This document shows, piece after piece, positions 52,429-60,464 of a DNA stretch of 64,000 nucleotides (its first letter is position 1; each line of letters begins with the position of its first letter). A program made the translations under genes and the position numbers. The notes below the pieces were generated by a model that saw only the letters and a list, made by a program, of their open reading frames with translations, was not told where the DNA came from and ran no database searches. This DNA comes from Gluconacetobacter asukensis (GTDB taxonomy: Bacteria; Pseudomonadota; Alphaproteobacteria; Acetobacterales; Acetobacteraceae), in contig NZ_JABEQE010000010.1 in the NCBI RefSeq assembly GCF_014174375.1, positions 88,998 through 152,997 on the forward strand. The letters run 5' to 3'.

Positions 52429-53070
52429 GTGACCCAATTTACGAAACTCGAGGCTTCTTCGCGCGCGAAGGCTGGTAAGGGGGCAGCGCGCGCGACGAGG
52501 CGTGCCGGTCAGGTGCCGGCCGTTGTCTATGGTGCGAAGCAGGAACCGACGCTGATCGCGCTGGACCCGCGTCTGGTGCTGCGCGAGATGCACAAGGGCG
52601 GCTGGCGTTCGCGCGTGTATGACATCACCGTCGATGGTGTGTCGTCCACCGCGCTGATGCGTGAAGTGCAGCTTCACCCGGTGACCGACCAGCCGGTCCA
52701 TGTCGACTTCCAGCGTCTGGCCGCCGGCGAGCATGTGCATGTCGAAGTGCGCATCATCTTCACCGGTGAAGACAAGTCCCCCGGCATCAAGCGCGGCGGC
52801 GTGCTGAACATCGTCCGCCACAGCGTGGAAGTCAGCGTCGATCCGGCGAACATTCCGTCCTCGTTCACGGTCGATCTGTCGCAGCTCGACATCCACGACA
52901 ACGTGCGCTGGGACGATCTGCAGGGCACCGCGGATGTGACGCCGCTTCTGCAGATCCCGAACTTCGTCATCGCCACCGTCGCGGCGCCGAGCGTCGACGA
53001 CACGGCTCCTGCCGAAGCAGCGGCGGCCCCGGCCAAGGCGGCTCCGGGCAAGGGCGCGGCGAAGAAGTAA
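52429..53070 (+). CDS. rplY: 50S ribosomal protein L25/Ctc
   Basis: This 213-residue protein is the long, Ctc-type L25: the N-terminal 5S rRNA-binding domain ([27 protein letters not shown]) and a C-terminal Ctc domain ([28 protein letters not shown]) with an Ala/Lys-rich tail. The start is a GTG. pth follows after 34 bases, then ychF, an order conserved across bacteria. Confidence 0.93.
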   Translation: MTQFTKLEASSRAKAGKGAARATRRAGQVPAVVYGAKQEPTLIALDPRLVLREMHKGGWRSRVYDITVDGVSSTALMREVQLHPVTDQPVHVDFQRLAAGEHVHVEVRIIFTGEDKSPGIKRGGVLNIVRHSVEVSVDPANIPSSFTVDLSQLDIHDNVRWDDLQGTADVTPLLQIPNFVIATVAAPSVDDTAPAEAAAAPAKAAPGKGAAKK

Positions 53071-53104
53071 GAACGGCCAGACGGCCAGACGACAGGAACG
53101 CGTA

Positions 53105-53683
53105 ATGCTGCTCTGGACCGGGCTCGGTAATCCTGAGCCGGGAATGAGCCGGCATCGGCACAATGTCGGTTTCATGGCCGTCGACCGCATCGCGTCCCGC
53201 CATGGCTTCACGCCATGGCGGAAACGCTTTCGCGGCGAGGTCGCCGAGGGGCGGGTGGGCACGCACAAGGTGCTGCTGCTCAAGCCCATGACCTATATGA
53301 ACCTTTCGGGCGAAAGCGTTCAGCAGGCGGCTGCCTTCTACAAGATACCGGTCGAGTCCATCACTGCCTTCCATGACGAGCTGGATCTGGCGCCCGGGCG
53401 GGTGCGGGTGAAGCGGGGCGGTGGGGCGGCGGGCCATAACGGCCTGCGGTCGATGGACAGGATGCTGGGCAGCCAGGATTACTGGCGGGTACGCCTCGGC
53501 ATCGGGCACCCCGGCGCGCGCGAGCGTGTGACGGGCCATGTGCTGGGTGATTTCTCGAAAAGCGATCAGGACTGGCTGGAGCCGATGCTCGACGGCCTGT
53601 CCGACACGGCGCCGGTCCTTGCGGACGGGAAGCCCGAACTGTTCATGACCAAAATGGCCATGCTGGCCGGGGAGAAGGGCTGA
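53105..53683 (+). CDS. pth: Peptidyl-tRNA hydrolase
   Basis: This 192-residue enzyme starts LLWTGLGNPEPGMSRHRHNVGFMAVDRIA with the catalytic histidine in RHNVG, followed by LKPMTYMNLSGESV and FHDELDLAPGRVRVKRGGGAAGHNGLRSM. It releases peptides from stalled peptidyl-tRNAs. Its TGA overlaps the ychF ATG by one base. Confidence 0.95.
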   Translation: MLLWTGLGNPEPGMSRHRHNVGFMAVDRIASRHGFTPWRKRFRGEVAEGRVGTHKVLLLKPMTYMNLSGESVQQAAAFYKIPVESITAFHDELDLAPGRVRVKRGGGAAGHNGLRSMDRMLGSQDYWRVRLGIGHPGARERVTGHVLGDFSKSDQDWLEPMLDGLSDTAPVLADGKPELFMTKMAMLAGEKG

Positions 53684-54777
53684 TGGGGTTCAATTGCGGT
53701 ATCGTGGGCCTGCCGAATGTCGGCAAGTCGACCCTGTTCAACGCCCTGACCGAGACGGCTTCGGCCCAGGCCGCGAACTATCCTTTCTGCACCATTGAGC
53801 CGAATGTCGGCCGGGTGGCGGTGCCTGACCCGCGCCTGTCGGCGCTGGCGGCGATCGGCAAGTCGCAGAAAATTCTGCCGACCAGCCTGGAATTCGTCGA
53901 TATCGCGGGCCTGGTGCGCGGCGCCTCGCGCGGGGAGGGGCTGGGCAACCAGTTCCTGGCCAATATCCGCGAGGTGGATGCGATCATCCATGTGCTGCGC
54001 TGTTTCGAGGATGACGACATCACGCATGTCGAAGGCGGGGTCGATCCGATCCGCGATGCGGAGATTATCGAGACCGAGCTGATGCTGGCCGACCTGGAGT
54101 CGCTGGAAAAGCGGATCGTCGCGCTGCAGAAGAAGGCCAAGGGCAATGACCGCGAGGCCGCCGCCCAGGTCGCGCTGATGGAGCCGCTGATCGCGGCCCT
54201 GCGCGAGGGACAGCCGGCGCGCAAGGCGATCCCGGCCGGGCAGGAGGAGGCCGTGCGCCGCCTGCAGCTGATGACCAGCAAGCCGGTCCTGTATGTGTGC
54301 AATGTCGAGGAGGCTTCGGCGGCCACCGGCAATGCGTTCTCCGAGCGCGTGCGCGCCCGGGCCGAGGCCGAAGGTGCTGCCACGGTCGTCGTTTCGGCGG
54401 CGATCGAGGCCGAGGTGAGCCAGTTGGGCGCCGAGGACCGCAAGGAATTCCTTGAAGGGCTGGGCCTGACCGATAGCGGGCTGGATCGCGTGATCGCCGC
54501 CGGGTACGGGCTGCTGGGGCTGCGGACCTATTTCACGGTCGGGCCGAAGGAAACCCGTGCCTGGACGATTACGGCCGGCACCCGCGCGCCGCAGGCCGCC
54601 GCGGTGATCCATAACGATTTCGAGCGGGGCTTCATTGCCTGCGAGACCGTCGCCTATGAGGATTATGTCCGGTATCAGGGCGAGGCCGGGGCCAAGGAAG
54701 CAGGCAAGCTGCGGATCGAAGGCCGTGATTATGTGGTGCAGGATGGGGATGTCCTGCTGTTCCGCTTTAATGTGTGA
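53683..54777 (+). CDS. ychF: Obg-like ATPase YchF
   Basis: This 364-residue P-loop ATPase has Walker A GLPNVGKSTLFNALTE, the G3-like DIAGLVRGASRGEGLGNQF and a C-terminal TGS domain ending YVVQDGDVLLFRFNV. YchF binds ribosomes and responds to oxidative stress. The stop codon is also the beginning of an inverted-repeat element (54777-54891), so termination of the rplY-pth-ychF operon may occur there. Confidence 0.95.
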   Translation: MGFNCGIVGLPNVGKSTLFNALTETASAQAANYPFCTIEPNVGRVAVPDPRLSALAAIGKSQKILPTSLEFVDIAGLVRGASRGEGLGNQFLANIREVDAIIHVLRCFEDDDITHVEGGVDPIRDAEIIETELMLADLESLEKRIVALQKKAKGNDREAAAQVALMEPLIAALREGQPARKAIPAGQEEAVRRLQLMTSKPVLYVCNVEEASAATGNAFSERVRARAEAEGAATVVVSAAIEAEVSQLGAEDRKEFLEGLGLTDSGLDRVIAAGYGLLGLRTYFTVGPKETRAWTITAGTRAPQAAAVIHNDFERGFIACETVAYEDYVRYQGEAGAKEAGKLRIEGRDYVVQDGDVLLFRFNV

Positions 54778-54891
54778 GAGCCTGATCGAAAATGCGCGCT
54801 GGTGGCGATCCGACGCGCGTTTTCTGCGCTTCGGTGCTCACGGCCGATAAGGCCGCTCTCGCTCACCAGCCCACATTTTCGGTCTGGCTCT
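54777..54891. repeat. Dispersed inverted-repeat element, copy A
   Basis: The ends AGAGCCTGATCGAAAATG (54777-54794) and CATTTTCGGTCTGGCTCT (54874-54891) pair at 16 of 18 positions and can form a long stem together with GCTGGTG/CACCAGC. The core GCTGGTGGCGATCCGACGCG is the same as in copy B at 58078-58245, while the outer arms differ in sequence but remain complementary. It begins on the last base of the ychF stop codon. Partial copies lie at 24049, 33822 and, degenerate, 62957. Confidence 0.85.
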
Positions 54892-54908
54892 GAGGGGTGT
54901 CGGTGTCT

Positions 54909-55028
54909 GCTTCTTTTTCTGGAGAAAAAGAAGCAAAAAGACTTTTTCCGTTCAGGAGCTTTGCACGGTGCAAGCGCAAGGCTCCTGAACGAATCAGAGT
55001 TTTTTGGTTCTTTTTTGCAAAAAAGAAC
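54909..55028. repeat. Cluster of four perfect hairpins
   Basis: GCTTCTTTTTC-TGGA-GAAAAAGAAGC (54909-54934), CGTTCAGGAGC (54949-54959) with GCTCCTGAACG (54981-54991) enclosing a small TTGCAC/GTGCAA stem, and the 22-base palindrome GTTCTTTTTTGCAAAAAAGAAC (55007-55028) lie one after another. They are unrelated to copy A beside them. T- and A-rich arms could act as bidirectional terminators, or this may be another intergenic repeat type. The interval 54778-55116 contains no supported protein gene. Confidence 0.75.
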
Positions 55029-55116
55029 GAGAAACGATCGCCCGGCTTTTTTCTCCCTTGCCCATGCCGGGCGTGCGGTTCGAAAATGAGCCGTTATCGA
55101 GGCAGGGAGGCCGGCT

Positions 55117-56397
55117 ATGAACGCAGTCACGTCCGTCATGGAAGCAGAGGGCCAGTGGGTCCCGGCCATGCCGGAGCTGGCCGCGCGGGCCCGTGCCGCT
55201 GCCCGGGTTCTGGCGCAGAGTTCGTCCGAGACGCGCAACGCCGCCCTGCGCTATGCGGCGGCTGCCCTGCGGGAGCGGCAGGACGAGATCCTGGCGGCGA
55301 ATGCGCTTGATCTTGCCGCATCTACCGCGACCGCCGCGTTCCGTGATCGGCTGACCCTGACCCCGGCGCGGGTGGAGGCGATGGCGGCGGGGCTGGAAGA
55401 TATTGCGCAGCTGCCTGATCCGGTCGGGCGGGTGCTGGCGGACTGGACGCGGCCCAACGGATTGCAGATCCGCCGGGTGGCCACGCCGGTGGGCGTGATC
55501 GGCATGATCTATGAAAGCCGGCCCAATGTCGGGGCCGATGCGGCGGGCCTGTGCATCAAGTCGGGCAATGCGGTGATCCTGCGCGGCGGGTCGGAAAGCC
55601 TGCATAGCGCGCGGGCCATTCATGGGGCGATGGCGGCCGGCCTGCGCGCTGCCGGTCTGCCGGAGGCGGCGGTGCAGATCGCGCCCGATGCCGACCGGCG
55701 GCATGTGGCGGACATGCTGGGGGCGGCCGGGCAGATCGACCTGATCATTCCCCGTGGCGGCAAGTCGCTGGTCGAGCGCGTGCAGCGCGAGGCGCGGGTG
55801 CCCGTGCTCGCGCATGCCGAGGGGCTGTGCCACACCTATGTCCATGAAGCCGCCGATCCGGAGATGGCGCGGGGGCTGGTGATCAATGCCAAGATGCGTC
55901 GGACGGGGATCTGCGGTGCGACCGAGACGCTGCTGATCGATGCCTCGGTGGCGCCGGCGCTGTTGCCGGGCATTGTTGCGGATCTGACGGCCAAGGGATG
56001 TGCCTTCAGGGCGGATGCGCGGGCGCGGGCGATTCTGCCCGATCTGCCGGCCGCCAGCGACGCCGATTTCGGTACCGAATGGCTGGATGCGATCCTGTCG
56101 ATCGCGGTGGTCGATGATGTGGACGACGCGCTGGCGCATATCGCGCGGTTCGGCAGCGCGCATACCGAGGCGATCGTGACCGAGGATGCCGAGGTCGCGG
56201 CCAAGTTCCTGAACGGCACCGACAGCGCGGTGGTGATGTGGAATGCCTCGACCCAGTTCTGCGATGGCGGGGAGTTCGGATTCGGGGCGGAAATCGGCAT
56301 TGCGACCGGGCGCATCCATGCCCGCGGCCCGGTCGGGCTGGAGCAGTTGACGATTTTTCGGTACGAAGTCATCGGGACGGGCCAGCTTCGTCCCTGA
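55117..56397 (+). CDS. proA: Gamma-glutamyl phosphate reductase
   Basis: This 426-residue aldehyde-dehydrogenase-fold enzyme has TPVGVIGMIYESRPNVGADAAGLCIKSGNAVILRGG, PRGGKSLVERV and the catalytic cysteine in MRRTGICGATETLL. It makes glutamate semialdehyde for proline. proB is not seen; proC is at 43806. A nadD-rsfS gene begins two bases after its stop, so they are in one operon. Confidence 0.94.
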   Translation: MNAVTSVMEAEGQWVPAMPELAARARAAARVLAQSSSETRNAALRYAAAALRERQDEILAANALDLAASTATAAFRDRLTLTPARVEAMAAGLEDIAQLPDPVGRVLADWTRPNGLQIRRVATPVGVIGMIYESRPNVGADAAGLCIKSGNAVILRGGSESLHSARAIHGAMAAGLRAAGLPEAAVQIAPDADRRHVADMLGAAGQIDLIIPRGGKSLVERVQREARVPVLAHAEGLCHTYVHEAADPEMARGLVINAKMRRTGICGATETLLIDASVAPALLPGIVADLTAKGCAFRADARARAILPDLPAASDADFGTEWLDAILSIAVVDDVDDALAHIARFGSAHTEAIVTEDAEVAAKFLNGTDSAVVMWNASTQFCDGGEFGFGAEIGIATGRIHARGPVGLEQLTIFRYEVIGTGQLRP

Positions 56398-56399
56398 CC

Positions 56400-57608
56400 A
56401 TGACAGCGCTTCCGGTGTGGGGGGACGGGCGGCGTATTCGGGTCGGTCTCCTGGGGGGATCGTTCAATCCGGTGCATGTCGGCCATCTGCAACTGGCGCG
56501 GCGGGCGTTGCGGCTGTTGCGGCTCGATCAGGTCTGGCTGATGGTCTCGCCGGGCAATCCGCTGAAACCTGCCAAGGGCATGGCGCCGCTTGCGACCAGG
56601 CTGGCGGCGGTGGCGGCACAGGTCGATGGGCGGCGCATCATCGCCACCGATATCGAGCGGCATCTCGGAACACGCTATACCGTCGACACATTGGCGTTGC
56701 TGGTCAGGCGTTTTCCCAATGTGGAATTCGTCTGGCTGATGGGGGCGGATGGGCTGGCGGAATTGCCCCGTTGGCGGCGCTGGCGGCGTATTGTCTCGAT
56801 GGTTCCGTTCGCGGTGCTGCCCCGGCCATCTTACAATCCGGCGGCTTTGCGGGGGCGGGCGGCGCTGGCGCTCGGCCGCTGGCGGCGGCCGGCGCGGGAG
56901 GCGCCGACCCTGGCGGATAGCGCGCCGTGCGCCTGGGCCTTTCTTCCTGCCCCGCAGATCGGTATATCAGCAACGGAATTGCGTGCCGGCGCGTTGAAGA
57001 GTGCGATGGCGCGGCAAGATGATCCCGCACAGGATGAAGCAGGAGTAAGAGTCATCGCCAGGAAGCCTCCGGCCGATACGGGTACCACTCGTCGCACGGC
57101 ACCCAAGAAGACAGCCGGCACGACCGGCAGAAAGACTCCGGCCGGATTGGCCGCGGTACCCGGTGCCGCACGGGCGCCGGGCACGCCGCGCAAGAAGGCG
57201 GCCGTTGCCGGCCCCGGCAAGGCGGTGAACCGCGAACCGGCGGAAATCAGCAAGCTCGAGAAATATCTGACGGTCATCACCGAGAGCCTGGCCGACGACA
57301 AGGGCGAGGATATTGTGGTGCTGGACCTGACGGGGCGTGCGTCGTTCGCCGACCGGATGGTGATCGCGACCGGTATTGCCGACCGCCAGATTTCGGCCAT
57401 GGCGACGCATCTGGAGCGCAAGCTGGGTGAAGCGGGGCTGAAGCGGGTGCTGATCGAAGGCGCGAATGGGTCCGACTGGGTGCTGATCGATGCCGGCGAC
57501 ATTGTCGTGCATCTGTTCAAGACCGAGGCGCGGGCCCAGTACGGCCTGGAACGCATGTGGGGGGCCGATCTCGACGTGCCGCCCGGCGGGGCGCCGGAGG
57601 CTGAGTAG
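56400..57608 (+). CDS. nadD: NadD-RsfS fusion in one reading frame
   Basis: One 402-residue frame has no internal stop. Residues 1-200 are nicotinate mononucleotide adenylyltransferase ([19 protein letters not shown] with the HxGH motif, [34 protein letters not shown]). Residues about 275-390 are the ribosome silencing factor RsfS/DUF143 ([71 protein letters not shown]). A basic Ala/Pro/Lys/Thr-rich linker of about 70 residues joins them. These are usually neighbouring separate genes. An in-frame ATG at 57006 could start RsfS alone, so either a true fusion or two products are possible. Confidence 0.85.
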   Translation: MTALPVWGDGRRIRVGLLGGSFNPVHVGHLQLARRALRLLRLDQVWLMVSPGNPLKPAKGMAPLATRLAAVAAQVDGRRIIATDIERHLGTRYTVDTLALLVRRFPNVEFVWLMGADGLAELPRWRRWRRIVSMVPFAVLPRPSYNPAALRGRAALALGRWRRPAREAPTLADSAPCAWAFLPAPQIGISATELRAGALKSAMARQDDPAQDEAGVRVIARKPPADTGTTRRTAPKKTAGTTGRKTPAGLAAVPGAARAPGTPRKKAAVAGPGKAVNREPAEISKLEKYLTVITESLADDKGEDIVVLDLTGRASFADRMVIATGIADRQISAMATHLERKLGEAGLKRVLIEGANGSDWVLIDAGDIVVHLFKTEARAQYGLERMWGADLDVPPGGAPEAE

Positions 57609-57619
57609 GACGCGGTCCG

Positions 57620-58078
57620 ATGATGCGGCTGATCGCTGTCGGGCGCATGAAGGACCGTGTGGAACGCGACCTGTTCCAGCGTTATGCCGATCGGCTGACG
57701 CCGAAGCTGGATATGGTCGAGGTTGCCGAGGGCAGGGGGGCCGCCGCGGAAATCAAGCGGCGCGAAGGGCAGGCTCTGCTCTCCGCCCTGCCTGACCGGG
57801 CCTTCGTCATTGCAATGGACGAGGGCGGACGGGCGCATGCCAGCCTGGATTTTGCCCGGCATGTCGAGCGCTGGCTGGGCCTGTCGCGGCCGGTCTGTTT
57901 CCTGATCGGGGGAGCGGAAGGGCTGGACGGGCCGGTGCTGGCGCGTGCCGACGATACATTGTCGCTGGGGCCCATGACGTGGCCGCATATGCTGGTGCGT
58001 GGGTTGCTGGCCGAGCAGCTTTATCGCGCGCGGGCGATTGCGTCAGGGCACCCATACCACCGCGCCGGACGCCCCTGA
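57620..58078 (+). CDS. rlmH: 23S rRNA (pseudouridine1915-N3)-methyltransferase
   Basis: This 152-residue SPOUT methyltransferase starts [11 protein letters not shown] and has the SAM-binding knot [18 protein letters not shown] and [27 protein letters not shown]. It modifies helix 69 of 23S rRNA after ribosome assembly. It follows nadD-rsfS by 11 bases, the usual rsfS-rlmH order. The stop codon overlaps the left end of a dispersed inverted-repeat element. Confidence 0.95.
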   Translation: MMRLIAVGRMKDRVERDLFQRYADRLTPKLDMVEVAEGRGAAAEIKRREGQALLSALPDRAFVIAMDEGGRAHASLDFARHVERWLGLSRPVCFLIGGAEGLDGPVLARADDTLSLGPMTWPHMLVRGLLAEQLYRARAIASGHPYHRAGRP

Positions 58079-58245
58079 AAAGCCTGCTTGGAAATGCGCG
58101 CTGGTGGCGATCCGACGCGCGTTTCCTGTGCTTCGGTGCTCACGGCCATTGAGGCCGCTCCGCTCCGATGCTCGGAAACACACGACGGGCGCGACCCGTT
58201 CCGGGCCGCTCTCGCTTACCAGCCCACATTTCCAAGCAGGCTTTT
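58078..58245. repeat. Dispersed inverted-repeat element, copy B
   Basis: The ends AAAAGCCTGCTTGGAAATG (58078-58096) and CATTTCCAAGCAGGCTTTT (58227-58245) are perfect 19-base complements. Inside are GCTGGTG and the CGATCCGACGCGCG core shared with copy A, plus an extra segment (about 58167-58208) absent from copy A. The element starts on the last base of the rlmH stop codon. The TTTT after the right stem suggests it also terminates transcription. Confidence 0.88.
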
Positions 58246-58299
58246 GGAGCCCGAATGTTATGCGCGGCGGCGGTGATCCGTCAGTGTTTCGATCAGGTC

Positions 58300-59067
58300 T
58301 TAACGAATGGAACGGTTCGGGGCGTCTTCGCGGAAGGCGTGGCCGTAGGTGATGCTCGGCAGGCTCTCGGGCGCTTCGGCCACTTCGGTCGTCCGCATCG
58401 GGTGGCGCAGGTCGCTCGGTGCGCTGTTGACGGTCTGCGGGATCGAGCGCTCGCTGCTGGCGGTCATGATGCGGCCGCTGGTGTCCGGACGGGAATAGAT
58501 GAACCCGTAGGTCGGATAGATGCTGCCATAGGCGCCGTTCTGGTTCAGCGCGACGCGAACCGCCGTCCAGTCATTGTTGGGCGAGACGTCGATCACTGCC
58601 ACGTTGCGGCTGATGCCGCGCTGGGCCCAATGCGACTGGTCGATCACGATGGTGCGGCTGTCGACGATCTGGCGGACGACCGCGACATGACCCAGCGGCA
58701 TGCGGCGGTTGGCGCGGAAATTCAGGATGCTGCCGGCTTCGGGCGCGGCACCGCGGGCGTAGACACCGGCGGCGTTGTACCACCAGTTGACGGCATTTCC
58801 GTGCAGCATGACATCGGATGCCGACTTGGCGAAGGCCACGCACTGGATGACCCGGCCTGCTTCATGATGCCTGCCGGTGCGGAACGCGACGTGGCGTCCG
58901 TGATGCGCAGCGTAGGCCGTATGATTGGCATGGGTAATATGCGTGGCGCGATGAACCGACTGGCGGGCATCTGCGTTGGAGGAGAAGACGAGGCCCAAGG
59001 ACGCCGCTGCTACAGAAAAGAGGAACGCACGTCCCAAACCGCCTGCCCGCATCCCACAAGACCTCAT
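58300..59067 (-). CDS. Secreted CHAP-domain amidase
   Basis: This roughly 255-residue protein has a signal peptide (LGRAFLFSVAAASLGLVFSSNADA) and a CHAP domain with the catalytic cysteine in IQCVAFAKSAS, GSILNF, the histidine in MPLGHVAVVRQIV and VIDQSHWAQRG. CHAP proteins cleave peptidoglycan amide bonds. A histidine/alanine-rich stretch lies between signal and domain. Starts at 59067 or 59052 are both reasonable; the open frame extends to 59139. It is monocistronic. Confidence 0.85.
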   Translation of the reverse strand: MRSCGMRAGGLGRAFLFSVAAASLGLVFSSNADARQSVHRATHITHANHTAYAAHHGRHVAFRTGRHHEAGRVIQCVAFAKSASDVMLHGNAVNWWYNAAGVYARGAAPEAGSILNFRANRRMPLGHVAVVRQIVDSRTIVIDQSHWAQRGISRNVAVIDVSPNNDWTAVRVALNQNGAYGSIYPTYGFIYSRPDTSGRIMTASSERSIPQTVNSAPSDLRHPMRTTEVAEAPESLPSITYGHAFREDAPNRSIR

Positions 59068-59162
59068 ACGCACTGTCGTTGCCCAGACAGGCGTAGCAAT
59101 GAGGTCGCAACCCTGACAAGACGCCGCCGCATTTCTCATGCGCGATCGGTGACATTTTCAGA

Positions 59163-59201
59163 AAACCGGCGGTTTGGATTCAAAAAATAGGAATATATTC
59201 C
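59163..59201. promoter_or_regulatory. AT-rich palindromes upstream of CHAP amidase gene
   Basis: AAACCG-G-CGGTTT (59163-59175) and the 12-base palindrome GGAATATATTCC (59190-59201) lie 100-130 bases upstream of the amidase start in an AT-rich stretch. They are candidate regulator binding sites or promoter parts. The interval 59068-59368 otherwise shows only the hairpins at 59301. Confidence 0.35.
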
Positions 59202-59300
59202 TCATTAAAAAACACAGACCGCAGTTTTTCAATGGAAAATGGAAATTGCGGGGAGAATGGCGGACGGAAGGCCCGAGGCAGGCGGCAGCAGAATCGGAAT

Positions 59301-59360
59301 CGGGACCCGTTGCATAAAAGCGACAGCCGATGTGGCTGACGGGTCCCGCTCCCGAGCGGG
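59301..59360 (-). terminator. Hairpins after RidA gene
   Basis: CGGGACCCGT (59301-59310) pairs perfectly with ACGGGTCCCG (59339-59348), with an inner CAGCC/GGCTG stem, and CCCGCTC-CC-GAGCGGG lies at 59345-59360. They start just beyond the stop of the minus-strand RidA gene and are mutually exclusive at 59345-59348. A terminator for that operon is likely. Confidence 0.5.
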
Positions 59361-59368
59361 TCGAGGGC

Positions 59369-59719
59369 TTACTTGGTGCAGATCAGCATGATCTCGACCA
59401 GGACGTCCGGGCTGGCCATGGTGGCCTGGACGCAGGCGCGGGCCGGGGCGCCATCCTTGGGCAGCCAGGCGGACCACAGGACATTCAGGGCGTCGCGGTC
59501 GGTGATGTCCTTCAGCCAGATCTGGGCCTGGAGCAGGCGCGTCTTGTCCGTGCCGTGCAGTTCCAGTGCTTCGTCGATCTGCTCCAGAATATCGCGCGTC
59601 TGGGCGGAGACGTCGCCCTTCAGGTCGCGCGCGACGAAACCCTGGGTAAACAGGAAGCCGTGATATTCCACGACCTTGGACAGGATCGCGTTCGGTTCCG
59701 TGCGGATGATCTTGCTCAT
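59369..59719 (-). CDS. RidA-family protein (second copy)
   Basis: This 116-residue RidA-type protein has FLFTQGFVARDLKGDVSAQTRDILEQIDEAL and LQAQIWLKDITDRDALNVLWSAWL, with ARACVQATMASPDVLVEIMLIC at the end including the conserved arginine that binds carboxylates in RidA. It probably removes reactive imines. It lies downstream of the mocA-like and xdhC genes on the same strand, 70 bases after the former, and may share their transcript. Confidence 0.88.
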   Translation of the reverse strand: MSKIIRTEPNAILSKVVEYHGFLFTQGFVARDLKGDVSAQTRDILEQIDEALELHGTDKTRLLQAQIWLKDITDRDALNVLWSAWLPKDGAPARACVQATMASPDVLVEIMLICTK

Positions 59720-59789
59720 TGGGCCAGTCCTTCATGTTGGCGGCCACCCGGGCCGCGCCTGCCCTTCTCCGACACCGGGCCGGGGGCGG

Positions 59790-60464
59790 TCAACCGCCCT
59801 GGGGTGGCCCCGGGGAAGGCCCAGGGGGCGGCCCAAGGGACGGCATTGACGCGGCGAACTGTTCCAGCCGGGCGGGCGTGTCGAAATCCTCGTGGATCGT
59901 CTCGTCGCCCGGCACGGTGGCCGCGTGGGCGTCCAGGGTGCGGATCAGGGCGCCGCCGCCCCGGTCGCCGTCCAGGGTCATCAACTCCGGGATCATCGTC
60001 CGGTCCCACAGGACGGGATGGCCCTGTCGCCCGGCGTGAACGGGGATGGTGACGGGTGGTGTGTCGCGCCGATGGCGGGTGATCAGCCGGTCGATCAGGT
60101 CGGGGCGAAGGTGCGGCATGTCGCCCAGGCAGACCAGCACGCCTGCGGCGGGCCGGTCGGCGATTGCCTGCAGGCCGGCGCGCAGGCTGGCGGACAGGCC
60201 TGTCGCATGGTTGGCCGCGACGGTGATGCTTACGGGCCGGGCATAGGGTGCGTGGGCGTCGATCGCGGCCCGCAGCTCTGCCGCGCGGTGGCCCAGCACG
60301 ACGACGACATGGTCGACCGTGCTGGCGCATACGGCCTGCACAGTGCGGGCGATCATCGGTGTGCCCGTAGCGTCGGCGACCAGCAGCTTGTGGTGCGGGG
60401 CCGAGCGTGACGACTGGCCGGCGGCCAGAATCAATGCGGTGATGGGGGCTGGAGCCGGAATCAT
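59790..60464 (-). CDS. MobA/MocA-like molybdopterin nucleotidyltransferase
   Basis: This 224-residue NTP transferase has the N-terminal LILAAGQSSRSAPHHKLL, VVVVLGHRA, VCLGDMPHLRPDLI with the metal-binding aspartate, and GHPVLWDR. MocA adds CMP to the molybdenum cofactor and MobA adds GMP; the SSR-x-KLL pattern fits the MocA group that serves xanthine-dehydrogenase-type enzymes. The C-terminus is a Gly/Pro tail. Its start overlaps the xdhC stop, as expected for a Mo-cofactor maturation pair. Confidence 0.82.
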   Translation of the reverse strand: MIPAPAPITALILAAGQSSRSAPHHKLLVADATGTPMIARTVQAVCASTVDHVVVVLGHRAAELRAAIDAHAPYARPVSITVAANHATGLSASLRAGLQAIADRPAAGVLVCLGDMPHLRPDLIDRLITRHRRDTPPVTIPVHAGRQGHPVLWDRTMIPELMTLDGDRGGGALIRTLDAHAATVPGDETIHEDFDTPARLEQFAASMPSLGPPPGPSPGPPQGG

